DNA of 64,000 nt from Otis tarda (Eukaryota > Chordata > Aves > Otidiformes > Otididae): assembly GCA_026413225.1 (NCBI GenBank), contig CM048557.1, positions 67,198,987 through 67,262,986 of the forward strand, written 5' to 3'. The first letter of the stretch is position 1. Each line of letters starts with the position of its first letter. Below are positions 1-9,425 of this stretch, one piece after another. Both the position numbers and the translations under genes were made by a program. The notes under the pieces are model-generated. The model had not been told where the DNA came from. It saw only the letters and a program-made list of their open reading frames with translations, and made no database searches.

Positions 1-96
1 ATGCCACCCACCCCAAGGACAGCCAGCCCCAGGTCCCTCCCATAGCAAAATCAGGCAGTGAAGACAGAAACCCTTAAAATATGATGGAAGCGTTAC

Positions 97-766
97 CATG
101 GGAGGAGTCGGTCCCCCGTGCGGAGCAGAGGGCCCAAATCCAGGGCCGCTGGGCGGTTGTCCTGGGGCAGGATACGGCCCTGGTCCTGCTGGTCCTCCAG
201 GGAATGCTCCAGGTGCTCCCAGGTACGGTCCTTGTCCTGCTGGTCCTCCAGGATACGGCCCCGGCGCTCCAGGGTATGGCCCCGGCGCTCCAGGGTACGC
301 TCCGGGCGCTCCAGCATAGGTCCCCGGAGGGCCGGGGTATGGTGGGAACCCCCCGGGACCTGGCGGCTGGTTCCCCCAGGAGGGCCAGCCTTGGGGTGGG
401 GGTGCGGAGGGATTGGGGTTGTTGTTGGTGGGCAAAGCGTCGGATAACTGGGGGCAGAGGGGAGAGGAGGAGGGTTAGGTGGGTGACACAGGGTTGGGTC
501 GAGTCCACCATCCATTTTTCGTAGCCTACGGCCTGCGCCGAGGGCAAGAGCTCAGCTGCTGCGGGGAAGGGGTTGAGCGCCTGGGCTGAGGCTTCCAGAA
601 AAACCAATAAATGCTGGTGTAACTGGATGGATTTGGGGAGTTAAGCAGGTTAGCGAAGCCACGCTCCCACCCCTGCCGAAGGTCCCCGCTTCAAGGCAGT
701 TGAACCACCACAGCCCCCGCTTTGTTTTTTAAAGCAAGCCATACTTACAGAGAAACCGCCCGACAT
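97..766 (-). CDS. LGALS3: Galectin-3, N-terminal part (exons 2 and 3; partial)
   Basis: Two coding exons join cleanly. Exon 2 (749-772, start codon 764-766) encodes MSGGFS and ends at a GTAAGT donor. Exon 3 (97-447) follows a pyrimidine-rich acceptor with a CTAAC branch-like site and opens LSDALP in phase 0. It gives 117 residues, passes [15 protein letters not shown], then enters repeats such as YPGAPGP and [10 protein letters not shown], and ends at ATG|GTAACG. This is the intrinsically disordered Pro/Gly/Tyr tail of galectin-3, which drives self-association of this beta-galactoside-binding lectin of cytosol, nucleus and cell surface. The carbohydrate-recognition domain lies beyond position 1, so the CDS is 3'-truncated by the window. 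Human galectin-3 begins with a similarly short coding exon ending in FS followed by LHDAL, which supports the exon calls and the start. The gene's place beside MAPK1IP1L also fits the human order. The repeat is shorter than the chicken one I remember (inference). Confidence 0.92.
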
Positions 767-772
767 TTTTTC
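749..772 (-). other. LGALS3: LGALS3 exon 2 (start-codon mini-exon)
   Basis: This 24-nt exon lies between a TTTTAG acceptor (cut after 773) and a GTAAGT donor (743-748). It carries six leader bases plus six codons, MSGGFS. The start has A at -3. It is too short to be seen as an open reading frame and was found from the known galectin-3 layout. Confidence 0.88.
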
Positions 773-849
773 CTAAAACAAAAAAAGACAAAAGGCTTTT
801 TGTTTTAACATACGCCATCCGAAAAAATACAAATTTTTGAGAAGCGTTA

Positions 850-2600
850 CAGTTTACAGCGGCAGCGGGCCGGAAATTGGTCGGTCCCCATCACGTACCT
901 GCCAGGCAGAGGCCAAACCCGCGCCCGATACCTGCGGCAGAAACCGAGCGTCACCGCCGCGAGAAGCCCGAACGGCTCCGGCAGCGAATCCGGCCCAAAC
1001 GCCCTCCGGATGAGATCGGGCGCTGCGGGGTTGGTGTTGATGCAACACCGTCGTTGCCTTTACGACACCGCCGGCGTCGAGCAGAGAGGGGACACCGGAC
1101 CGCGGGGACCTAGCATGGCTCTGCCCCAAGAGCCTCCCTCCAGCCTCTTGAGGGGTTTTTCGCTGGGTTTTTGCTCTCTGCTCACGGAGAAGCGCGGTCG
1201 GCCGGCGTTACTCACTTCCCCATCCCCAAAGCATCATCCCGGAGAAGATTTTTAAAAAAAAAAAAACAAAACCCGCAAAACAAAATCCCTGGTGTGGCCG
1301 CAGTAGCAGGGAGCTGCGGAAGGGACACACGTGCCACCGGCCGCTCCGGGCCAGCGGATAAAAGCTGCTTTACAAGTTGTATGAGTCCACGGCCGAGGCG
1401 CTCGGCCGGACACGTACCTGCCCGCGCGCAGGAACAGCCGCGGCCCTGAGCCGGGTTCCTGCCGTCAAAGGGAGCATTCAGAGAAGAGAGGGGGGAGAAA
1501 AAAAAAAAAAAAAAGGGAGGGGCAGAAACGGGGAAAGAAATGGAAAATTCCAAATTGAAAACAGAGAAGGAAAATTCTCTGGGACAGAAACGTCCGCCCA
1601 AGTTTGCACAACCAACAAACAACGACCAACAGGAAACAACCAACAAACAACAAAAACCAGCCAACAACCAACCCCTTTTCCTGCCAAACACTCCTCTTCC
1701 TCAGCTCGCGTGGTTTTCAAGCCAACCTCTCAACCAGCATCCAGAAGCTCTGACTGTTTGAACCGCCCGTATCTGGCAAAGCTCCTTTTGTTTGGGGGTT
1801 TTTTAAGCCCTTGAGTTCACCATTTTTTTGCAGGGGCGCGCGGGCAGCTCCCGCAGACTCCCCAGGGTCGGGCCCAGCCGGGTGGGGTTCGGTCGGGCCG
1901 CAGGTACGTGACCGCCGACGGTTTGCGCTGCTTCGGCGAGGGGTCCCGCCTGTCCCCCCAGCCTCTTCACCCTACAACACCTCCGGGAGAAGCGATTTTG
2001 CTCCCTTGCAGGGATTTTATCGCTTCGGCCCCGGCGGGATGGCACGGCAGGAGGCATGGGACGGCCCATTTGATATTTGTAGCCGAATTCTCGCAAAACA
2101 CAACTCCTCCGCCACCAAATGGCGACCAAGTGTTGTAGACCCTGGACGTGTCTCCCTCTGGAAACGCTCCAGCGGGTTCCTTGCCCCGCAGCTGGGCTGT
2201 CGCGGGGGTGGGAAGGGGATTTCACCCACCCGCCGCCCCGGGGCAGCTCTGCCCTTCGGCAGCACCCGGCATTTCCAACGGCCTCCTTGGCCACCAAACC
2301 CGGACCGGGCCGATCTCTACCCCGGCAGCTCCCCGAGCTCTCACCGACCCGGCGGGAGCTCGGCTGCGGGGAACGTCCCGGGGGGGACCCCCCTGAAGCA
2401 CCCCAGCTCTTTCTGATATTCACGCAAAGTGGAAAAACTTCTAACTGGGAAAAAAAAAAGAGATGTTTTCTTCCCCTCAGCGCTGTTTCGGCAGGTGTCT
2501 CCAGCCTCCCACGCAGTCCCACTCCTCCGCGGGGTTTTTGGGGCTCGGGCAGGGCTACCCTAGCACCCAAGGAGTCGCAAACAGCCCCATAATTCCGTAA
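850..2600 (-). promoter_or_regulatory. CpG-rich 5' region of LGALS3 with candidate first exons
   Basis: The stretch is GC- and CpG-rich and lies just upstream of the LGALS3 start exon. Two minus-strand donors with the same 11-mer GCAGGTACGTG end candidate non-coding first exons at 899 and 1418. Splicing from either to the acceptor at 772 would give introns of about 126 or 645 nt. A third copy of the 11-mer is on the plus strand (exon would end at 1903). Galectin-3 genes normally have a non-coding exon 1. The TSS is not determined from sequence. A CAA/CCA-rich low-complexity tract occupies about 1605-1680. Confidence 0.6.
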
Positions 2601-3362
2601 TATTCACCCTCCCACAGCTATGCCAAGCACCCCCCAAAGCCAGTGACTGCTTTATGTACATTCCGGTTGCTGTTATTAATCGCAGAGCCCGTGGGACCTC
2701 AGGGGGACAAGCACAGCCTTAACCCTTTCTTTGCAAGGCAATACCTGCATTAACCCCGCAGCCGCTCCCTCACTCCCCCTCAAGACCCCCGTGGGCGGGT
2801 GCATCCACTCACCTGCGATGCAGCGGCTCCCGGTAGCGGCTGCGGAGCCGGGATCCCAGGGTGAGTGGGTGGCTCGGACACGGCAGCGGGGATCCCGCCT
2901 GCTCGGGGCGGGGACGGGGCGGGGAGACGCTGAGAAAGTCACCGGTGTCACAAGAACAAAATTTTATTTCCTTTTCTGAGAGTGGTGACACCACCAACAG
3001 GCAAAACTACACGGGGGAAAAATCAGAGCTTCTCATTTTTGTGTCTCAAGCAGGCATCTGTTCCCACGCATTTTTAATTTTCCTCGGAAGCTCAGTAAAA
3101 CACAAATTTCCTTATAAATTTTAAACGTTTTCTGCTTCTCTCCGGAGATTGCCAAGAAAAAAAAAATCTAAGAAAGCTTTGGTTTTCACCCGATGCGGCA
3201 AGGACCAGCGCCAGAAAGCTGTTGACATCAGCTATAATTTCAACAAGCGCAGTTTTGCTGCGGGTTGAGCGTGAATCATCTCCTATTTGCTCAACGGGCT
3301 CCGCGGCTTAAAGCAACAGAAAAGGGAAGGGCGTGTTTTGATGCTGAATTTCTGATCTGCTG
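2600..3362. other. Non-coding interval, nothing recognised
   Basis: Moderately GC-rich sequence up to about 2940, then AT-rich. No conserved reading frame, splice-flanked exon or repeat family was recognised. Confidence 0.5.
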
Positions 3363-3588
3363 GAGAAGAGAAGAGAAGAGAAGAGAAGAGAAGAGAAGAG
3401 AAGAGAAGAGAAGAGAAGAGAAGAGAAGAGAAGAGAAGAGAAGAGAAGAGAAGAGAAGAGAAGAGAAGAGAAGAGAAGAGAAGAGAAGAGAAGAGAAGAG
3501 AAGAGAAGAGAAGAGAAGAGAAGAGAAGAGAAGAGAAGAGAAGAGAAGAGAAGAGAAAAGAGAAGAGAAAGAGAAGAGGAAGAGAAGA
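3363..3588. repeat. (AGAAG)n pentanucleotide microsatellite
   Basis: About 39 perfect tandem copies of a purine-only 5-mer run from 3363 to about 3556, followed by an imperfect tail to 3588. The plus strand is pure purine over about 190 bp. Such a tract can form a triplex (H-DNA) and is length-unstable. The reading frames through it (RREEK or LFSSL repeats) are artefacts of the repeat. Confidence 0.97.
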
Positions 3589-3619
3589 TGGGACAATAAA
3601 TATTTCAGTGAGGGGCTTT

Positions 3620-3666
3620 ATTGGTCCCTTCCAACCCAAACCATTCTGTGATGATTCTATGATTCA
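3620..3666 (+). mobile_element. CR1 LINE, 3' tail fragment
   Basis: Only the last ~45 bp of a CR1 is left. The text TGGTCCCTTCCAACCCAAAC is followed by ATTCTGTGATGATTCTATG, the typical CR1 end. It sits about 30 bp after the AGAAG array. Confidence 0.75.
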
Positions 3667-4751
3667 GGCCAAAACTAAGCATGCAAAAATGCCGTAGGCT
3701 GATGAGAGATGCCGGCTGATGACGAGCGGCCCCCACGGGATGCTCCGCTGGGGGAAGTATTTAAGCAGGGAGTGCTGCTTCTCTTGCCCTTCACAGAGCC
3801 CAAACCTTACCGCAGCAGACACTGCGACCCCTTGGGGGATATTTTAGGGTAAAGTGACCTGGAGAGGATCTAAGCCCGTGATGGATTCCCGATACGATGC
3901 CTGAGTATCAGGAATCTGTAACTTCTGAGTCTGTAACACAAGTGGAAGGAGATCCATGCCGTAAGCTTTGCGCTTCCAGTTATGCAACAGACAGACGGCG
4001 TTAAAAAAAAAAAAAAAAAGGCTTGACCAAAAGTGAAAACACGAATCAAAATCTGAGTTCATTTCCTCACTTAAACAAACCAAGCAGCGGCGAGGACGAT
4101 GAGTGAGCGCTCCCTCAGCATCACGGGGTGGGTGCTGAGCGCCCTGTGCCGTGAAACATCCGCGTTTCGCCTCGCTCCGCTTCACCTGAGTCACCGCGTT
4201 GCGGCTCGCGTGGTCGGACGCGGCGGTGGGGCGGCTCTCCTTCCCAAGCTCTGCCTCTCGGGGTGGAGAACAGAGAGCAGCGGGGTTTGTAGCTGGAACG
4301 CTACGCGAGCAAGGCAGGGCGCGAACACAACAGCCATCGCGTCTCTCGTTTGCGGCGTTGCAACGCGTTGTGACGCACGGGCCTGCAGCCCGGGGCTGGC
4401 TGCTTCGCAAAAATGGATGAAAAAATAGTAATTTCTCAAAAATAATAATATATTTGTGGTTTTTTTCCTTTAAGCCCTCACATGTATCCAGTTTGCTTTA
4501 GCGACTCAACGTAAAACGCAGCCTCGCTTGGGCCGGCGTGCGATTTAAAGCCCCGAGTCGCGAACCCAAGGGATGGGAGAGGGACCCAGGCAGGCGGCTG
4601 GGCCGTCAGGTCACACCGCTCCTTAGGGATGTACCGCTGGCGTGCCCTCCGCTGCGGCCAAACACATCCCCTAAACACGATTTACTGGCCCCATTTTAAA
4701 ACGCCCAGTGTTTATCCGACAGCACGCAAGGCAGAGATGAGCTCGTTAGCT
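3667..4751. other. Non-coding interval with a TATA-like site
   Basis: No gene is recognised. A GTATTTAAG TATA-like element at about 3757 is followed by a GC-richer stretch, but no credible reading frame follows. A run of 17 A lies near 4003-4019. Confidence 0.4.
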
Positions 4752-5081
4752 TCATAGAATCATAGAATCATAGAATGGTTAGAGTTGGAAGGAACCTTCA
4801 AAGGTCATCTAGTCCAACCCCCCTGCAAGAAGCAGGGACATCTCCAACCAGATCAGGTTGCTCAGAGCCTCATCCAGCCCGCCTTGAACACTTCCAGGGA
4901 TGGGGCATCCACCACCTCTCTGGGCAACCTGTTCCAGTGCTCTACAACTCTCATTGTAAAAAATTTTTTTCTAACATCTAATCTAAACCTACCTCCTTCT
5001 AATTTAAACCCATTACCCCTTGTCCTATCACAACAGGCCCTACTGAACAGCTTCTCCCCATCTTTCCTGTAGGCCCCCCTT
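4752..5081 (-). mobile_element. CR1 LINE, 3'-end fragment
   Basis: The element is in reverse orientation. It begins with three TCATAGAA-type tail repeats, then the CR1 3' UTR block (AAGGTCATCTAGTCCAACCC) and the end of the reverse-transcriptase ORF read on the minus strand ([16 protein letters not shown]). It is 5'-truncated, as CR1 copies usually are. The minus-strand frame at 4862-5089 is the remains of ORF2, not a host gene. Confidence 0.95.
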
Positions 5082-5324
5082 CCCCCCACAACGAGCTCAG
5101 GGTCGGTTCGGGGTTGGGAGTCGCCCCCTCACCAGCTCGAGGTCCCCAGGGCGCTCGGGCGCCGTTACACCGAACAGCGACGTGCATCATCAAACATTTC
5201 CCTCAAGCAACAGCCTCTGCCAGGCTGCTCGGCGGTATTTCCGAGGCGCTGCCCTCCACTGAGCGCTGCTTGCCGTGGGGCGTGCCCGCCGCTGGCTCGC
5301 AGCAATATTTACATTCCTCAGCTA

Positions 5325-5546
5325 CACAGAATCACGGGATGGTTTGGGTAGGAAGGGACCTTCAAAGCCCACCCAGTCCAACCCCCCTGCAAGGAGCAGG
5401 GACATCTCCAACCAGATCAGGTTGCTCAGAGCCCCGGCCAACCTGGCCTGGAATGTTTCCAGGGATGGGGCATCCACAGCCTCTCTGGGCAACCTGGGCC
5501 AGCGTTCCACCACCCTCAGCGTAAAAAGAACTTTTCTGACAGGCAG
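5325..5546 (-). mobile_element. CR1 LINE, 3'-end fragment
   Basis: Second reverse-oriented CR1, about 245 bp from the previous one. It starts CAGAATCACGGGATGGTTTG and contains GGGACATCTCCAACCAGATC and GGGATGGGGCATCCACAGCC. It is more strongly 5'-truncated than the copy at 4752 and has no ORF value. Confidence 0.93.
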
Positions 5547-7502
5547 AAGACCCCACCCTGCTGGGAGCTCTGTCTGTGTAAAGTTAAATAACTTCAAAGG
5601 AATAATTTTAAGCTGCGTATTGGAAATTAATAAACAGAAAGCTGCTTCTCTCTCGTCTTCTTGACGGTAAATCAACGGGAAGGAACTGAATGTAGAGGGC
5701 AAGAAGCTCGGTGGCGCGAGGATCCACTCCCCGTTACGGAGCAGAACAACACACACCCGCGTGGTTTCGTCAGTCTCATGATTTCTGCGGCCTGACTTGT
5801 GCGTGGGGTCGGCATCACGCGCACCGTTTGGGCTGCAGCCCGCAGGGCTAAATTCAGCCATCGTCCCGCCTTCCTCCCTCTGCAACCTCCCAGGCTGGGG
5901 ACCGGGAACCCCCATAACGTTCCCTCCTTTCTCAGCCTCAGGAACGAGGTTCCAGGTGTCACCAACGCCTTCACGGAGCCCTGCGCTGCCCCTCCCCGAG
6001 GTGTCACTTCGGTTCCAGCCCTGCGTGCCAGCGCCCGAGTAACGTCCCACCCTCCACCTCTCCGCACTGATGAGGAAGGGCATCGCAGCGAAAGCAGGCA
6101 ACGGGACTTTCCTCCACGGCGTGCCAGGATTATGAGATGTCCTCTCAGGATTTCCGGAAGCCTCATCAGCCCCGCTCCTCCTCACACACCCCTTCTCGGG
6201 GAGACGGCTCATTCGAGAGCTTCCTTGGCTGCGGTGCTCAAGCCCCACAAACACCGCCTTGCTCTAGCGCTAGTGAAAAACTCAACGCAGAGGAAGGTTG
6301 AGAACTTCGGTAACTCAAGTTTTGATGGCAAAGCAAGCAAAAGTAGCAGATATAATGTTGGTGCAGCACCATCCCTGCTGCTCACATGTACGAGCAAGCC
6401 TGGACTTGCTCTCTTATTCCTGCAGCACCTTCCTTCTCTTCTCTCTACAGCACAAAAACTCTGCCTTTGCGGCTTCCTTCTAGAAAACAGAACACCGACG
6501 CGAACGTGCAGCTCCTCCCGTTGCTGCCTGCTCTGACGTTGCCAGGAGAAGGGCAAGTCCCCCCCAGAAACCTTCGCACGGCTCCTAGCGCTGACGCTAG
6601 GTGAGCAAAACCAGGCTACGGTTGGATAATTTTGTATTGTTAAAGATGAATAAATGAGAAGCACTTTGCGCTTGACGTGCCAATCTGAGCGTTGAGTTGC
6701 TTTCTGAGTGTTAAATGAGTCTTGTAGCAATTTCTGTCAACAGAGATTTACAAAAGTCCTCAAAACCTCCCTTGGCTTTCAACCCAATAGTAACTACCTC
6801 CACCTCCTCCTCCTCCTCCTCCTCCGTCGCACCCAGCTCTGCACAGCACGCTGCCCGCGGGCCCTTGAGGAAGATCCTTCATCCTAACATCATTAAACAA
6901 CTGGATGGGAAATCCCTACAGTGATCCCAAATGCCTGCGCAGAGCGGGGTGAAAGACCTCCACGGCTTGTTGCCATCAAAAAGATGAGGTCCTGCTGCTT
7001 TTCTTGGCCATGCTCTCTGCTTGCCCAAACATGAGCCAACTTACAGAAAACTAATCCAGCCTAAAAAGCCGCAAGGAATAGCGTTGTGCTGCAGGAAGGG
7101 GTTGGATCAGTCCAAGCCTACCCCCACCAAAGCCAAGGTGGGACCACGTTGTCTCTTTGGGTGCAGCACCAAGCGATGCAGGAGGCAGGTGGAGGGCTCA
7201 CCCAGCCAGCCTGGCCCAGGGGCTGCTTGCCTCCAGCTGGCCCAGACACAGCTTTGCCATGGGAAAGATGCTCCTTAAGGAGAGTAAAAGCCCTGGGTGA
7301 TACCGCACTGAACACAGGGCGTTGGAAAGGAAAGATGAAGGCCAAAGAAAGACAGAAGAGATCCATCAGAACTGATCCAGGAGAAAGGCAGCTGCAACGC
7401 CAACCACTCTGAAGAGTTCACTTTAAAAATAACTTTATTACAACAGCAATCAATCATTTTAAGATCATTGGGTCCAACAGCAATGGGTGGCTTTTACCAT
7501 AG
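5547..7502. other. Non-coding interval; TCC microsatellite
   Basis: No gene is recognised. A (TCC)n tract lies at about 6798-6826. Open frames here are short and lack splice support or family resemblance. Confidence 0.45.
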
Positions 7503-7918
7503 CTCAAGAAATGGTCCCTCCCCATCCAGAGGGACCTTGACCAGCTGGAGAGGTGGAATGGATGGGCGGGGAATGGATGGAGAGCAGCCCTGAGGAGAAG
7601 GACTTGGGAGTGCTGGTGGACGAGAAGCTCAACATGAGCCGGCAACCTGCCTTTGTGGCCCAGAAAGCCAACGGCATCCTGGGCTGCATCCCCAGCAGCG
7701 TGGGCAGCAGGTCGAGGGAGGGGATTCTGCCCCTCTGCTCCGCTCTGGTGAGACCCCCCTGCAGCGCTGCGTCCAGCTCTGGAGCCCCCAACATCAGAAG
7801 GACGTGGAGCTGTTGGAGGCTACGCAGATGCTGAGAGGGCTGGAGCAGCTCTGCTGTGAGGCCAGGCTGAGAGAGCTGGGGCTGTTCAGCCTGGAGAAGA
7901 GGAGGCTCTGGGGAGACC
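7503..7918 (+). mobile_element. CR1 LINE, internal ORF2 fragment (plus orientation)
   Basis: This carries the end of the CR1 reverse-transcriptase region. The plus-strand frame at about 7560-7830 reads [18 protein letters not shown], the usual CR1/RT C-terminal motif. It stops in GGGGAGACCTT without the CR1 3' UTR or tail, and is joined directly to a reverse-oriented CR1. Confidence 0.93.
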
Positions 7919-8275
7919 TTTAAAAGCCATCCTCCTACAAGGAGCAGGGACATCTCCAACCAGGTTGCTCAGAGCCCCGGCCAACCTGGCCTGGAATGTT
8001 TCCAGGGATGGGGCATCCACCACCTCGCTGGGCAACCTGGGCCAGTGTTCCTCCACCCTCAGTGTAAAAAATTTTTTCCTTCTATCCAGTCTGAATCTCC
8101 CTCCCTCTATTTTAAAACCATCACCCCTCGTCCTATCACAACAGGCCCTGCTGAAGAGTCTCTCCCCATCTTTCCTGCAGCCCCCTTTGGGCACTGGGAG
8201 CTGCTCTCAGGTCTCCCCGGAGCCTCCTCTTCTCCAGGCTGAACAGCCCCAGCTCTCTCAGCCTGGCCTCACAGG
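7914..8275 (-). mobile_element. CR1 LINE, 3' fragment (minus orientation) joined to the previous copy
   Basis: Reverse-oriented CR1 from just inside its 3' end (GACCTTTAAAAGCC) to the ORF2 end (minus-strand [16 protein letters not shown] at about 8120-8170). Bases 8210-8274 are the inverted repeat of 7854-7918, with one mismatch seen in 65 bp. The tail repeats are missing at the junction. Confidence 0.93.
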
Positions 8276-8282
8276 ACGGGGA

Positions 8283-9224
8283 AGGGAAGAGCTCTGTAGG
8301 AGTCCCGGGCAGGTGAGCAGGCTTCCCTTCTTTGCTGCACTGCTTTTGACAGTAGATTTTTGCGGAGCACAGAAATTCGTTCTCCTATGAACCCTCACAC
8401 TAGGCAGGGCACAGATACAAATCTCGTGCACGCCGTGTTTTTCTTCTTCCTGTAGAAGTCAAACCGAAGCAGTGTAACACGAGCCTGTGCAAAGATGCAA
8501 GTTCTAACGACATCTCCCAAACAGCACTGCAGGTCACCAAAACGTTGCTGCGTTTCCCTGTTTTTGCTCAAGTTCGATGTTAAAACCAATCCACTGCAGA
8601 GCCTTCCCTGCAGGGAGGATTTGCCGAGGAGCGAGCAGCACCAGTGCCCTCTGCTGATGGCAGCCGGACAGCGGGTGAGCAAAAAACCAGAGCGATTTTT
8701 TTTTGTTTTACACACCAGTCATGGGCTCCTTTTCCCAGCATCGGATTTTTCTTTGACCCATTCAGAGTGGGTTTTGCTCGGTGTCACCCCCACAGACGCT
8801 CTCTTTTTAAGCAACTGCTTACTCCGACAGCCAGTATGGACCAACGGGAGAGCATCAAGACGAGGAACACGGCAGCGGAGGCTCAGACCTGCTGATGCCG
8901 TCACCCTCACGTTCCAGGTTCCGAGCAGGAAAACAGGGACACCATCAAGGTTGACATGCAAACGTGAAATCCTGAAGTGGAAGCTGCTAAGACGCCAAAA
9001 AGCCTGTGCTAAAAAGGTTCCAAGATAATAAAAATGGGATATCCTGACAGATCAGCCCTTGCTAGCACGTACTGGGTTCCCACGAGAAGCCACAGACCTA
9101 CCCCACAGCGACGCTGCACTGATGAGCCAGAGTAAGCCCCAAAAGTCATTTGTCACCTTATGAGTTTGTTTAAAGAGAGAAATTCCATGTTTGCTTTTCA
9201 TCAGACATGGAGCAATGTGAATTT
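8283..9224. other. Non-coding interval, nothing recognised
   Basis: Mixed-composition DNA without a repeat family or exon that I can identify. Reading frames on both strands overlap each other and have no domain signature. Confidence 0.45.
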
Positions 9225-9425
9225 CAGAGTCACGGGGTGATGCTGGTGGGAAGGGACATCAGGAGGTTCCTAATCCCTGCTTGGAGCAGGGCCAGCTCCG
9301 AGGCCAGCCCAGGGCTTTATCCAGGATGGCTTTGAAAACCTCCAAGGATGGAGACTGCACAGCCTCTTTGAGCAACCTGTTCCAATGCTTCATGGTCCTC
9401 ATAATTTCTCTCTTGCTTAAACTCA
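9225..9425 (-). mobile_element. Degenerate CR1 LINE fragment
   Basis: An older, more diverged reverse-oriented copy. CAGAGTCACGGGGTGATGC, AGGATGGCTTTGAAAACCTC and CAACCTGTTCCAATGCTTCA follow the order of the CR1 3' UTR. Divergence is clearly higher than in the copies at 4752 or 7914. Confidence 0.8.

Noticed and set aside
81..524. Plus-strand frames with collagen-like Gly/Pro repeats at the left edge
   Set aside because: They are the antisense of the LGALS3 Pro/Gly/Tyr exon. GGN and CCN codons complement each other, so the repeat looks coding on both strands. Splice sites and homology support only the minus strand.
3265..3651. RREEK / LFSSL repeat proteins
   Set aside because: Direct translation of the AGAAG microsatellite in each frame; no gene context.
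7504..8390. Several 90-150-residue frames near 7.5-8.4 kb
   Set aside because: All are pieces of CR1 ORF2 or CR1 3' UTR in sense or antisense.
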